DNA of 60,675 nt from JBGSMF01 sp964651475 (lineage in GTDB: Bacteria > Chloroflexota > Anaerolineae > Fen-1058). The stretch's first letter is position 1, and every line of letters begins with the position of its first letter. The translations under genes and the position numbers were made by a program. The stretch lies in NCBI GenBank assembly GCA_964651475.1, contig CAZYXV010000023.1, positions 1 to 60,675 on the forward strand, written 5' to 3'. Of the stretch, positions 17,948-26,810 are shown in pieces. The notes under the pieces are model-generated. The model saw nothing but the letters and a program-made list of their open reading frames with translations, was not told the DNA's origin and did not search any database.

Positions 17948-18448
17948 ATGAAGGTATTGTTAACTCAGGATATTGATAGAGTAGGTAAAGCAGGCCAGGT
18001 TAAAAACGTGGCTGATGGGTACGCGCGCAATTATCTGATCCCCAAGGGTCTGGCCGTGGCGGCCAGTGAGGGGGCGCTCAAGCAAGCCGAAACCATCCGC
18101 AAGGCCGAAGAAAAGCGCCAGGCTCAATTGTTCGCTCAAGCGCAGGCCATGGCAGGGCAGCTGGCAGAGACGACCCTTACCTTTCGGGCCAAAGCTGGCG
18201 AAACCGGCAAATTGTACGGCTCGATCACGCCCGCCGACATTGTGGAAGAAATATTGGCTAAAAAGGGCATCGAAGTAGACAAGCGCAAAATCGAGCTGCG
18301 CGACCCGATTCGCATGGTAGGCACGCACAAAGTGCCGGTCAAACTGGCGGCGAATTTGGTAGCCGAAGTCAAGGTCATTGTAGAAGCAGAGGTCGAAGAA
18401 ATAGCCGAGGCGACAACTGAACAGGCAACACAAGACGCGGCCGCCTAG
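17948..18448 (+). CDS. rplI: 50S ribosomal protein L9
   Basis: A 166-aa ribosomal protein that binds 23S rRNA and extends from the L1 stalk base. The N-terminal domain MKVLLTQDIDRVGKAG..VADGYARNYLIPKGLA is diagnostic. A long connecting helix (residues about 42-75) and the C-terminal domain follow, with an acidic tail of about 15 residues beyond the usual end. The start is fixed by the L9 N-terminus and GGAGGCGAG eight bases upstream. Confidence 0.97.
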   Translation: MKVLLTQDIDRVGKAGQVKNVADGYARNYLIPKGLAVAASEGALKQAETIRKAEEKRQAQLFAQAQAMAGQLAETTLTFRAKAGETGKLYGSITPADIVEEILAKKGIEVDKRKIELRDPIRMVGTHKVPVKLAANLVAEVKVIVEAEVEEIAEATTEQATQDAAA

Positions 18449-18563
18449 ACCCGCCTGAGCCGGGTCAAGAGCGGCGCGTTGTGATTTCAAGACTCTGGTC
18501 TTGCGCCGAGTCAGTGTGAGCCATTGGCTGAGGTTTTGCCGATGGCTCTTTGTGTGTGAAGCA

Positions 18564-19544
18564 ATGAGTAACACCAGCCAACAATTGCGCCGCGCGCGCG
18601 AGGCAAAGGGGTTAACTTTTGCCGACGTGGAAAAAGTAACCCGCATCAAGGCGCGTTACCTGCAGGCGATGGAAGAAGGCCATTGGGACGAATTGCCCGG
18701 CCCAGTGCAGGCGCGCGGCTTTGTAAAAAACTATGCCAGATTTCTGGATTTGGATGGCGAGGCGCTGGCCGTCTTGAGGGAACTGGAAGCGTCGCCGGCG
18801 ATGCCGATGACTATCCAATCCCGGGCGCCCGCACCGCTTTCACAAAACGAAACCTTTGCCCAACCTCTGGCGCCTGCTGCACCCCCAAATGGGGGAAGCG
18901 GCGCGCCACAGTCGCCGCCCGCCGCGCCCGAATTATTCCCCGCGCCGCCCGCGGCGCAACCCGCGCAATCCGCGCTGGCAGACAGGTTGGGGATGCTGCG
19001 GTGGCTATCTTTGGATATGGTAGCCGGCGGCGTGGCGCTGGTATTGTTTGTGGTGGTGGCCTTGCTGGCGGCGCGCGCGTACGTGTTTCCACTCATCAGC
19101 AGCCTGACGGCCCCCACCCCCACACCGACCAGCACCCCAGACGCCCATCCGCAAATCGCCGTCGCCCCCACCCCCACCATCACTCCCACCGCTGTTTTTC
19201 CAATCAACCCGAACGGCGGCGTTCGAATCGAACTGGCCGCACTGGAACACGCCTGGGTGCGCGTGACGACAGATGGGATGACGTCATTCGAGGGAATGCT
19301 CACGCCTGGCCAGTCGCTGGCGTGGGAAGCCAGGGAACAGTTGATTGTGGAAACCGGCAACGGCGCGGCCTTTAATTTTGTAGTGAATGGCAGGACGATG
19401 GGTCCCCTGGGCGAGCGCGACAAGATCACCATCCGCGCCTGGAGCCCGCGCGGCGAAGTAGTTGCTCCGCCCACACCTTCACCCGCCCCACCCACGTGGA
19501 CGCCCGAGCCGGCACCCACGCTCGTGCCCACACCCGCACCGTGA
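18564..19544 (+). CDS. RodZ-like helix-turn-helix membrane protein
   Basis: A 326-aa protein with the RodZ layout. The N-terminus has a Cro/CI-type HTH (SQQLRRAREAKGLTFADVEK, ITRIKARYLQAMEEG). A Pro/Ala-rich cytosolic linker, one membrane helix near residues 150-175 and a Thr/Pro linker follow. The C-terminal DUF4115-like beta domain runs from about residue 215 to 300 (VRIELAALEHAWVRV). RodZ ties MreB to the membrane in cell-shape control; in Chloroflexota the same architecture may serve other roles. The start is the ATG before SNTSQQ because the HTH begins there. It is co-directional with rplI and rimO. Confidence 0.8.
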   Translation: MSNTSQQLRRAREAKGLTFADVEKVTRIKARYLQAMEEGHWDELPGPVQARGFVKNYARFLDLDGEALAVLRELEASPAMPMTIQSRAPAPLSQNETFAQPLAPAAPPNGGSGAPQSPPAAPELFPAPPAAQPAQSALADRLGMLRWLSLDMVAGGVALVLFVVVALLAARAYVFPLISSLTAPTPTPTSTPDAHPQIAVAPTPTITPTAVFPINPNGGVRIELAALEHAWVRVTTDGMTSFEGMLTPGQSLAWEAREQLIVETGNGAAFNFVVNGRTMGPLGERDKITIRAWSPRGEVVAPPTPSPAPPTWTPEPAPTLVPTPAP

Positions 19545-19566
19545 ACTAGCCGGCCTCTGCTCTAAT

Positions 19567-20913
19567 ATGATCCACCCAAAGCGCTATTTTTTATTATCGC
19601 TTGGCTGCGCCAAAAACACGGTAGACTCGGAGAGCATGGCCCAGTTGATGAATCGAGCCGGCTATAGCAGAGTTCAAGACCCGGCGCGCGCGCAGGTGCT
19701 TATCGTCAACACGTGCGGTTTTATCGGCCCGGCGCGCCTGGAGTCGTTGGAGCAGTTGCGCGAGCTGGCCGCGCATAAAAAACGCCGCCAGGTATTGATC
19801 GCTGCCGGGTGCCTGGCGCAGCTGGTAGGGGCGCCATTGATTGACCAGGTGCCTAGCCTGGATGGCGTCATCGGCACGCGGCGCTGGATGGACGTGGTCG
19901 AGTTTGTTGAACAGGTGCGCAGCCACTCCCAGCCGATGTATCATCTGCCGGACGAAGCGCGCACGATTGGATTGGACGAAAAAGGCGCGTTGTGCGCCGC
20001 CGTCAGCGGCGCCAGCGCCTATCTGAAAATTGCCGACGGCTGCCGCCGCCCGTGCGCATTTTGCACGATCCCCACAATCAAAGGCACGGCCGTCAGCCGC
20101 CCACCCGAGGTGATTACGGCAGAGGCGCGCGCGTTGGTCGAACGAGGCGTGCGCGAGCTGATCTTGATTGCGCAAGACCTGACAGACTATGGGCACGATC
20201 TGGGCGCGAGAGATGGCTTGCCGGCATTGATCGAATCTATCTTGGACGCTACTGAAAACGCGGGCGGGCTGCGCTGGCTGCGTTTGATGTACGCCTATCC
20301 TGGCGCGCTCAGCGAGCGTCTGATTGAAGTGATGGCAACGCGCCCACGCATCGCGCATTACGTGGATATCCCATTGCAGCATGGCCACCCGGAGGTGTTA
20401 CGCCGTATGCAACGCCCGGCCAATATCGAATGGGTCCACCGGACGCTTGCAAAGCTGCGCGCCGCCATCCCCGATATCGCCGTGCGCACCACGTTCATCG
20501 TCGGCTATCCCGGCGAAACCGAAGCTGAATTTAGGACGCTGCTCGAGTTTGTGCGCGACGTGCAATTTGACCGCGTGGGGGCGTTCAAATATTCGTTCGA
20601 GCCTGGCACGCCCAGCGCCGAACTCGACGGGCAAATCCCAGAACAGGTCAAGCAAGAACGCTACGAGCGATTGATGGAGACCCAGCAGCCGATCAGCCTG
20701 CGCAAAAATCAAGCCTGGGTGGGGCAAACATTAGATGCCCTAATCGAAGGCCGAGGCGACGGGTTGAGCGTCGGTCGCACGTTTAGAGACGCGCCAGAAA
20801 TTGACGGGCTGGTCGTGATTGAGCAGGGGGATTTGCCAGTGGGCGAGTTTATCCAGGTTGAAATCACTGGAGCCATGGAATACGATTTGATCGGTGTGAT
20901 GCGTGACGCGTGA
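19567..20913 (+). CDS. rimO: Ribosomal protein S12 methylthiotransferase RimO
   Basis: A 448-aa radical-SAM methylthiotransferase that adds a methylthio group to an aspartate of ribosomal protein S12. The N-terminal UPF0004 domain starts FLLSLGCAKNTVDSE, with cysteines in LGCAKN, NTCGFI and AAGCLAQ for the auxiliary iron-sulphur cluster. The radical-SAM CxxxCxxC is CRRPCAFCTIPTIKG near residue 160. The C-terminal TRAM domain is included. The LGCAKN start and the Phe/Cys pattern favour RimO over MiaB. The ribosome binding site is weak. Confidence 0.93.
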   Translation: MIHPKRYFLLSLGCAKNTVDSESMAQLMNRAGYSRVQDPARAQVLIVNTCGFIGPARLESLEQLRELAAHKKRRQVLIAAGCLAQLVGAPLIDQVPSLDGVIGTRRWMDVVEFVEQVRSHSQPMYHLPDEARTIGLDEKGALCAAVSGASAYLKIADGCRRPCAFCTIPTIKGTAVSRPPEVITAEARALVERGVRELILIAQDLTDYGHDLGARDGLPALIESILDATENAGGLRWLRLMYAYPGALSERLIEVMATRPRIAHYVDIPLQHGHPEVLRRMQRPANIEWVHRTLAKLRAAIPDIAVRTTFIVGYPGETEAEFRTLLEFVRDVQFDRVGAFKYSFEPGTPSAELDGQIPEQVKQERYERLMETQQPISLRKNQAWVGQTLDALIEGRGDGLSVGRTFRDAPEIDGLVVIEQGDLPVGEFIQVEITGAMEYDLIGVMRDA

Positions 20914-20971
20914 TGCGTATTCCATTGTGCGATACGCCGCACAGTATCCATTTGGGGCAAACAAAAAGTCA

Positions 20972-21541
20972 ATGAAGATTTTCCGTCTCATATCTCAAGC
21001 CGTCTACATCACCCTCTGGCGCTTTGCGCATCAAGGGTTGGGCACATCGGCCAAGTGGCTGGTCACACAAGTGGCGCAGCGCATCTTTGGCACACCCGTA
21101 CTAAAGCACAGCCGCGTGACGCCACATCTATACGTGGGAGGCCGGCTTGCGGCGCTCGGCTGGCAGCGCTTGCGCGCCGCCGGCGTAGGCGCGATTGTCA
21201 ATCTGCGCCAGGAAGCCCCCACGGAAAAGCCAGGCGTTGCGCCTGATGCTTATCTGTGTTTGCCTACTCCAGATGATCACGCGCCCACGCTGGAACATTT
21301 GGAGCAGGGCTGCGCCTTTATCGCCGATGCAATCCGGGAGGGGCGCGGAGTGTATGTGCACTGCGCCAGCGGCGTGGGCCGCGCGCCCACTATGGCCGCC
21401 GCGTACCTGGTAACGACGGGCATCAAGCCCGACAAAGCCTTGGCCGCCATTCGCCAGGTGCGGCCATTCATCAATCCAACCCGCGCGCAGATCGAACAAC
21501 TGGCGCGCTTTGCGGAGCGGCAATCGGCAAACGGTGATTGA
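20972..21541 (+). CDS. Dual-specificity protein phosphatase-like protein
   Basis: A 189-aa protein with the Cys-based phosphatase signature HCxxGxxR as VHCASGVGRAPTMAAAYL near residue 129 and a general-acid Asp candidate in LPTPDDHAPT. A short basic/hydrophobic N-terminus (KIFRLISQAVYITLW) may hold it at the membrane. It probably dephosphorylates Tyr/Ser/Thr or phospholipids. Its start is 58 bases after rimO, with no strong ribosome binding site. Confidence 0.8.
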   Translation: MKIFRLISQAVYITLWRFAHQGLGTSAKWLVTQVAQRIFGTPVLKHSRVTPHLYVGGRLAALGWQRLRAAGVGAIVNLRQEAPTEKPGVAPDAYLCLPTPDDHAPTLEHLEQGCAFIADAIREGRGVYVHCASGVGRAPTMAAAYLVTTGIKPDKALAAIRQVRPFINPTRAQIEQLARFAERQSANGD

Positions 21542-21596
21542 TCACCCATTCCCCCCATCGAGACGAATACGCCGAGATGGACAGGAGAGACAAATC

Positions 21597-22682
21597 ATGC
21601 AAATAGGAATTGTTGGTTTACCCAAATCAGGCAAAACGACTGTCTTTAATGCGCTCACCGGCCAGGCCAGGCCAACGACAGCTTTTACGGCCACGCGGCT
21701 CGAAATCGCCACCGCCATTGTGGATGTGCCGGACGAGCGCCTGGACAAACTCAGCGCCATGTACAAGCCACGCAAAACAACGTATGCCAGGGTCACTTAT
21801 GCCGACATTGGCGGACTGGAAAAGGGCGCCGGCGCGGCGGGACTGAGCGGCCCATTCCGCAATCAAATCAGCCAGATGGACGCTTTTATTCACGTGCTGC
21901 GCGCGTTTGACGATCCCAACCTGCCGCACCCGGCGGGCAGCCTCGACCCGGCGCGCGACCTGGAGATGCTGGACACCGAGTTTGTATTATCTGACATGAT
22001 CGCCGTCGAAAAGCGACTGGAGCGATTGGACGAAGAGCTTAAAAAAGGCGCGACCAAAAACAAGGACCAGAATCTAAAAGAGCAGGCATTGATGCAGCGC
22101 CTGAAAACAGCCCTGGATGCCGGGCAGCGCATACGCGATATCGAGCTTTCGCACGACGATGACCTGATCACGCGCCCCTTTGGATTTTTGACGCAAAAGC
22201 CGGTGCTGATATTGGTCAACTCGGGCGAGCCGGACGAGGCCAGCGCAGCGCACATCGGATACACGCATCGTCACTCGGCAGCGGCCAATATGGCCGGCAA
22301 GCTGGAGATGGAACTGGCGCAATTGCCGCCAGAAGAAGCCGCCGAGTTTTCCGAAGCCTATGGCATTACGGAGGCCGCGCGGCACCGCATCATTCGCTTG
22401 AGCTATGATCTTTTGGGCTTGCTTTCTTTTTTCACCGTCGGCGAAGACGAGTGCCGGGCCTGGGCATTAAAACGCGGGGACACGGCGCTAGATGCTGCGG
22501 GAGCCATCCACACTGACCTGGCGCACGGCTTTATCCGCGCTGAAGTGACGCTGTGGAGTGATTTGCTGGCATGCGGCAGCGAGGCGGCCGCACGTACGCA
22601 AGCCAAGCTGCACCTAGAAGGCAAGGAATACAAAGTCCAAGATGGCGATATCGTACACATCCGGTTCACAGACAGCCGCTAG
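21597..22682 (+). CDS. ychF: Ribosome-binding ATPase YchF
   Basis: A 361-aa Obg-like P-loop NTPase. Walker A is GLPKSGKTTVFNALTG at the N-terminus, DIGGLEKGA follows in the switch region, and a coiled-coil insertion spans about residues 130-180. The C-terminal TGS domain ends KVQDGDIVHIRF. YchF/OLA1 proteins bind ribosomes and prefer ATP. AGGAGAG precedes the chosen ATG. It is the last core gene before the tRNA-Val integration site. Confidence 0.93.
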   Translation: MQIGIVGLPKSGKTTVFNALTGQARPTTAFTATRLEIATAIVDVPDERLDKLSAMYKPRKTTYARVTYADIGGLEKGAGAAGLSGPFRNQISQMDAFIHVLRAFDDPNLPHPAGSLDPARDLEMLDTEFVLSDMIAVEKRLERLDEELKKGATKNKDQNLKEQALMQRLKTALDAGQRIRDIELSHDDDLITRPFGFLTQKPVLILVNSGEPDEASAAHIGYTHRHSAAANMAGKLEMELAQLPPEEAAEFSEAYGITEAARHRIIRLSYDLLGLLSFFTVGEDECRAWALKRGDTALDAAGAIHTDLAHGFIRAEVTLWSDLLACGSEAAARTQAKLHLEGKEYKVQDGDIVHIRFTDSR

Positions 22683-22686
22683 ACGC

Positions 22687-22714
22687 TTGCAAAAACAAGC
22701 CCACGTGGTATAAT
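22687..22714 (+). promoter_or_regulatory. Promoter of tRNA-Val
   Basis: TTGCAA (22687-22692), a 16-base spacer and a perfect TATAAT (22709-22714), nine bases before the tRNA 5' end. Confidence 0.7.
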
Positions 22715-22723
22715 TTGCGCACC

Positions 22724-22797
22724 GGGCGGTTAGCTCAGTTGGTTAGAGCACACGGTTGACATCCGTGAGGTCGTAGGTTCGAGCCCTATACCGCCCA
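22724..22797 (+). tRNA. tRNA-Val (anticodon GAC)
   Basis: Folds fully by hand. The acceptor stem GGGCGGT/ACCGCCC has discriminator A, the D arm is GCTC..GAGC, and the anticodon stem CACGG/CCGTG carries loop TTGACAT (anticodon GAC). The T arm is GTAGG/CCTAT with a TTCGAGC loop. CCA is not encoded. The 3' part from 22750 on is duplicated at 37360-37413, marking this tRNA as an integration target. Confidence 0.93.
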
Positions 22798-22803
22798 TTA
22801 AAA
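22750..22803. other. Attachment site (left) in the tRNA-Val 3' end
   Basis: A 54-base segment covering the anticodon arm to six bases beyond the tRNA. It is identical to 37360-37413. tRNA 3' ends are the standard targets of tyrosine integrases, so this is read as attL of the 14.6-kb island to its right. Integration kept the tRNA intact because the repeat replaces the displaced 3' end. Confidence 0.85.
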
Positions 22804-22810
22804 CCATACT

Positions 22811-23004
22811 GTAGAGCACACGGATAGCCCAAAATGAGTAGCCGTGTGCGCTCTGTTTTAAATGTCCCACTCGATTCACCTTACTATAGAGCACACGGTC
22901 GTTATCCGTGTGGTCGCAAGTTCGAGCACTATTCTGCCCATTAAAACCGCACTGTAGAGCACACGGATAGCCCAAAATGAGTAGCCGTGTGCACTACAGT
23001 TAGG
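22811..23004. repeat. GCACACGG hairpins and a tRNA-Val-like remnant
   Basis: Two imperfect hairpins with arms of the GCACACGG..CCGTGTGC type lie at 22811-22856 and 22954-22998 and share the core GCACACGGATAGCCC plus AAAATGAGTAGCC. Between them, 22887-22948 is a diverged copy of tRNA-Val positions 22744-22805 (53 of 62 bases match by eye). It keeps the anticodon stem and the TTCGAGC loop but has no acceptor 5' half. Similar hairpins flank the right attachment site (37302-37340, 37426-37460). They may be integrase arm sites or scars of earlier integrations. Confidence 0.65.
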
Positions 23005-23411
23005 GAATCTCGATTTCCCTTGACTGACTGGAGAGCACACGGTTGGTCTCCTTCACCGGGGGCAAAAAATGCCCTTTCCCATATTCGGCACAAACTGGCT
23101 GGCGTTTTTTCGGGACAGGTTCCTATCCGGCTCAAAGACAGGTGCTGGATAGAGTCGACTTTTCAGTGGTTACACAAATGGTAGCACATGCGGCGACGAC
23201 TGGTACTTGACCCCATTGATAAGACGGATAAAATTACAGAGAGAAATTACCAAGTGTCGAGGTTATTATCCATTGAAGGTTGGTGTGGCGCTGCCCAATC
23301 GCGTTGAGCGACCTTGGGGCGGCCTACGGGTCTTGTGACTACGAATTCACTTTGCTCAAATTGACGAGACCAGTGGTGGCGTAATATGGGCCTGGAACAA
23401 TCGAGGCAGTC
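23005..23411. other. Left end of the island, no gene seen
   Basis: About 400 bases between the hairpins and the primase-helicase gene. A further GAGAGCACACGG half-arm occurs at 23031-23042. No reading frame is convincing. The helicase promoter should lie here, but I find no strong -35/-10 pair. Confidence 0.4.
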
Positions 23412-25904
23412 ATGAGAAGTATTGATGAGATTGATCGATTGGTGGCAGAAGCGGAAGGCGAATTAGCCAGGCTCAATGGCCGCAGGACAGAGTTGTTATC
23501 ACAAATCGCTGCGCTTCAGCAAGAAAAGTCCACCTCCCTTCAAACGGCAGAAGCCCCATTGCAACCGGCCGCTTTGCCATCCGTTACAAATCAGTCTCCT
23601 CAAGAAGCGAAAATCGCCCTCTTCCGCAGCCTATTTCGAGGGCGCGAAGATGTCTACCCCAAGAGATTCGAGAGCCTGAAAACTGGCAAACAGGGATATC
23701 AACCTGTTTGTCGCAATGAGTGGGCCAGTGGAATTTGCGAGAAACCCAAGATTCGATGCGATAATTGCGCGCATCGCCAGCTTTTGCCTGTTACGGATGA
23801 TGTTGTGCGAAACCATCTTCTAGGGATGGATCCCAATTCAGGACGCGACTTTACCATTGGCGTCTATCCCATGCTTCCGGACGAAACGTGCTGGTTCCTA
23901 GCAGCCGACTTTGACAAGGCTTCTTGGCAACAAGATGCAAGGGCTTTCCTGGAGACATGCAAACTTTTCGACGTACCTGCAGCATTGGAAAGATCGCGTT
24001 CGGGGAATGGAGGCCACACCTGGATATTCTTTTCTGAACCTGTCCCCGCGGCTCTGGCGCGCAAAATGGGAGGCTTCCTTCTGACCCAGACAATGGAGCG
24101 TCGGCCCGAGATCGGATTAGATTCCTATGACCGCTTTTTCCCCAGCCAGGACACACTCCCCGCTGGCGGTTTTGGTAACCTGATTGCCCTGCCTCTCCAA
24201 AAGAGGCCACGCGAGAATGGTAATAGTCTTTTCCTCGATGAAGGCTTTGTTCCGTATCAGGACCAGTGGGCCTTTCTTTCATCACTTCGTCGCATGAACC
24301 GTCGAGAGGTCGAAGTGGTTGTTGGCAAAGCAGAGCGGCAAGGCGAATTCTTGGGAATCCGTCTTCCTGTTACTGATGAACATGACGATCAGCCCTGGAC
24401 TGCGCCACCTTCAAGACAGCACAAGGAACTACCGATCACCGGCCCACTGCCAGAGCAAATTGACCTGGTGCTTGGCAATCAAATCTATATTCCCAAGGCG
24501 GACATCTCACCCTCGCTTCGCAACCGTCTGATCCGCCTGGCGGCTTTTCAAAATCCAGAGTTTTATCAAGCACAAGCCATGCGCCTGTCAACGTTCGGCA
24601 AGCCACGCATCATCAGCTGCTGTGAGGATTTTCCTCAACACCTGGGATTGCCGCGTGGTTGTCTCGACGAGTTACTCGAGCTATTCCAATCTCTCAAGAT
24701 CAAAGTGACACTTACCGATCAGCGGTTCGCTGGTGTCCCACTCGAACTCCAATTTCAGGGAAATCTACGAGTAGAACAACGACAGGCTGCCGATGCCTTG
24801 TTGCAGCATGAGACAGGCGTCTTGTCCGCTTCGACCGCGTTTGGCAAAACCGTTGTGGCTGCCTATTTGATTGCTCAGCGCCAAGTCAACACGCTGGTCG
24901 TGGTTCATCGCCGCCAGCTACTTGACCAATGGGTTGGAGCATTGGGTCAATTTCTCGGTCTCACGACAAAAGAGATCGGCCAGATTGGAAGCGGCAAACA
25001 CAAGCCAACCGGGAAGATAGATGTTGCGATGGTTCAAAGCCTGAGCCACAAAGGCGTCGTTGACGATCTCGTTGGCGGGTATGGTCACATAGTCATTGAC
25101 GAATGTCATCACATCTCCGCCGTCAGTTTTGAGCAAGTGGTCCGGCAAAGCAAGGCCAGATACATAATCGGTTTGTCGGCCACGGTGGCGAGGAAAGATG
25201 GGCACCATCCGATCATTTTCATGCAATGTGGCCCCATCCGTTATCGAGTGGATGATCGAAAACAGGCTGAGAAGCGGCCTTTCGATCACAAGGTCATCGT
25301 TCGCCCGACTACCTTTCGCCTCCCACCTCACTTGCAGAACGTGGCGGTGCAATCTATTCAGGATGTGTATGCATTGCTTGCCAGAGATGATGAACGCAAC
25401 CGCCTCATCATTGAGGATGTGATAGCTGCCGTAGAGGCCAAACGAGTTCCAGTCCTACTGACCGAGCGACGGGAGCATCTGGATTTGCTGGCTGGCCTGC
25501 TTTCCCAGCGGATCCAGAATGTTATCGTGATGACAGGTGGCATGGGCAAAAAGCAACGCCAGCGGCTAGCGGAGCAAATTGCCAGTATTCCCACGGATCA
25601 GCCGCGTGTGATTGTCGCCACTGGGCGTTACCTGGGCGAGGGGTTTGATGATGAGCGGCTCGATACTCTATTTCTGGCTCTGCCAATCTCCTGGCGCGGA
25701 ACTCTGACTCAGTATGCAGGGCGGTTACACCGGCTGAACGCAGCCAAGAAGGAAGTGATCATCTACGATTACGTGGATTTCGAGGTACCCGTGTTAGCGA
25801 AGATGCATGCGAGGCGGCGCACTGGATACAAATCCATCGGCTACGAGATTGTCTTGCCAGAGAAAAAGAGTCAGGCGGTTCAACTCACGCTAAAGAATCT
25901 ATGA
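23412..25904 (+). CDS. TOTE-type archaeo-eukaryotic primase fused to a superfamily 2 helicase
   Basis: An 830-aa protein. Residues 1-40 are a coiled coil. Residues about 65-300 match the primase domain named for TOTE conflict systems: LFRGREDVYPKRF, a four-Cys cluster (CRNEWASGIC, CDNC), the metal-binding ADFD near 164, the GGHTWIF His motif near 198 and DRFFPSQD near 240. Residues about 440-820 are an SF2 helicase: Walker A TAFGKTVVA near 475, DECH near 562, GLSATV near 588 and QYAGRLHR near 768. Such fusions are linked to mobile elements and defence and could prime or repair DNA at invading forks. It is the first island gene, on the opposite strand to the following operons, with GAGG just before the ATG. 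Confidence 0.85.
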   Translation: MRSIDEIDRLVAEAEGELARLNGRRTELLSQIAALQQEKSTSLQTAEAPLQPAALPSVTNQSPQEAKIALFRSLFRGREDVYPKRFESLKTGKQGYQPVCRNEWASGICEKPKIRCDNCAHRQLLPVTDDVVRNHLLGMDPNSGRDFTIGVYPMLPDETCWFLAADFDKASWQQDARAFLETCKLFDVPAALERSRSGNGGHTWIFFSEPVPAALARKMGGFLLTQTMERRPEIGLDSYDRFFPSQDTLPAGGFGNLIALPLQKRPRENGNSLFLDEGFVPYQDQWAFLSSLRRMNRREVEVVVGKAERQGEFLGIRLPVTDEHDDQPWTAPPSRQHKELPITGPLPEQIDLVLGNQIYIPKADISPSLRNRLIRLAAFQNPEFYQAQAMRLSTFGKPRIISCCEDFPQHLGLPRGCLDELLELFQSLKIKVTLTDQRFAGVPLELQFQGNLRVEQRQAADALLQHETGVLSASTAFGKTVVAAYLIAQRQVNTLVVVHRRQLLDQWVGALGQFLGLTTKEIGQIGSGKHKPTGKIDVAMVQSLSHKGVVDDLVGGYGHIVIDECHHISAVSFEQVVRQSKARYIIGLSATVARKDGHHPIIFMQCGPIRYRVDDRKQAEKRPFDHKVIVRPTTFRLPPHLQNVAVQSIQDVYALLARDDERNRLIIEDVIAAVEAKRVPVLLTERREHLDLLAGLLSQRIQNVIVMTGGMGKKQRQRLAEQIASIPTDQPRVIVATGRYLGEGFDDERLDTLFLALPISWRGTLTQYAGRLHRLNAAKKEVIIYDYVDFEVPVLAKMHARRRTGYKSIGYEIVLPEKKSQAVQLTLKNL

Positions 25905-26003
25905 ACTTGCTCTTGAATAGCATGGCCGCAGTGCCTCGCTTTGCCTGCCTAATCTGAAGTCACCTTGTAAATGCCGTGTGATCCGCCAAGCCAGCTCGTC
26001 TTG

Positions 26004-26810
26004 CTAAATCAGCCCGCTTTGCCGCAACTGGCGGTTGGTTTCACGGATGACGGTATCAAGTGGCGGCAAGCCGATTGTGTGGTCGCTCAGGCGCGGCTCC
26101 CATAATCGCGCTAGAATGTCTTGTTTGCGAGCCAAGACATCGCGCAATTCAGCTTGCAGTCTGCCCTTTCGAGCCATCTTTTCGCCCAACCAAAAGGATA
26201 CAGCCTCAGCATCGGCCAGGCGGTTGGTGAGCATGTAATGGATGTCATACAGGTCGCGCGGTTCCGTGCGCTCGACCAGGGCGCACAACTTTTCCGTCAA
26301 GATTTCTTCGGTTGAGTAAACTTGGAGCGTCTCGGTGCGTTGTTTGCAATCACTATAATCAGCTCGAAGTGGCGCTTGTGTCAGCGGAAACAGCAGCTTC
26401 TCACCACGAGTAAAATCGGTCTTGAGGAAGCGGCTGCTCAAATCGCCGCGCAACGGGCCAACATAGTTCAAGTAAAATGTGGGGTTGCCAGCCACGTGCG
26501 TCTCCACCCGACGCACGGCTAAAGTGATGTTAACCTCGCGCCTCAGCCAGGGAAACAGCACTTCAAGTTCTTTGTCCAGATCCTCGTTTGAAGTATCGTC
26601 GAGCAGTGTAAAGTCCAGGTCTTCGGAGAAGCGATAATCAGGCACATAGATTTTCTTGATGGCCGTGCCGCCCTTGAAAGCAAGCCGCTCTCGAAGCGGC
26701 GAGTTGGCAATCGCAATCAACACCCACGTCAACACGTAATCTTTTTCGATAGTCTTGTCGCCCAGGCCAACTCGGTGCGCCAGGCGAGCGATCTCTCCAG
26801 GTAGTATCAT
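26004..26810 (-). CDS. AbiEii-type nucleotidyltransferase toxin (AbiE pair 1)
   Basis: A 268-aa type IV toxin of the AbiEii/AbiGii family, whose characterised members use NTPs to modify tRNA or otherwise stop growth. Motifs are KDYVLTWVL, the GG-T of KGGTAIKK near residue 47, the metal pair in RFSEDLDFTLL near 59, and the family helix EILTEKLCALVERTEPRDLYD near 169. It overlaps the antitoxin stop by one base (TGATG), giving tight translational coupling. Its sequence is closest, within this window, to the toxin of pair 3. Confidence 0.9.
   Translation of the reverse strand: MILPGEIARLAHRVGLGDKTIEKDYVLTWVLIAIANSPLRERLAFKGGTAIKKIYVPDYRFSEDLDFTLLDDTSNEDLDKELEVLFPWLRREVNITLAVRRVETHVAGNPTFYLNYVGPLRGDLSSRFLKTDFTRGEKLLFPLTQAPLRADYSDCKQRTETLQVYSTEEILTEKLCALVERTEPRDLYDIHYMLTNRLADAEAVSFWLGEKMARKGRLQAELRDVLARKQDILARLWEPRLSDHTIGLPPLDTVIRETNRQLRQSGLI

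Noticed and set aside
22811..23042. A short CRISPR-like array of GCACACGG units
   Set aside because: Unequal spacing, units are hairpin arms and tRNA pieces, no cas genes nearby.
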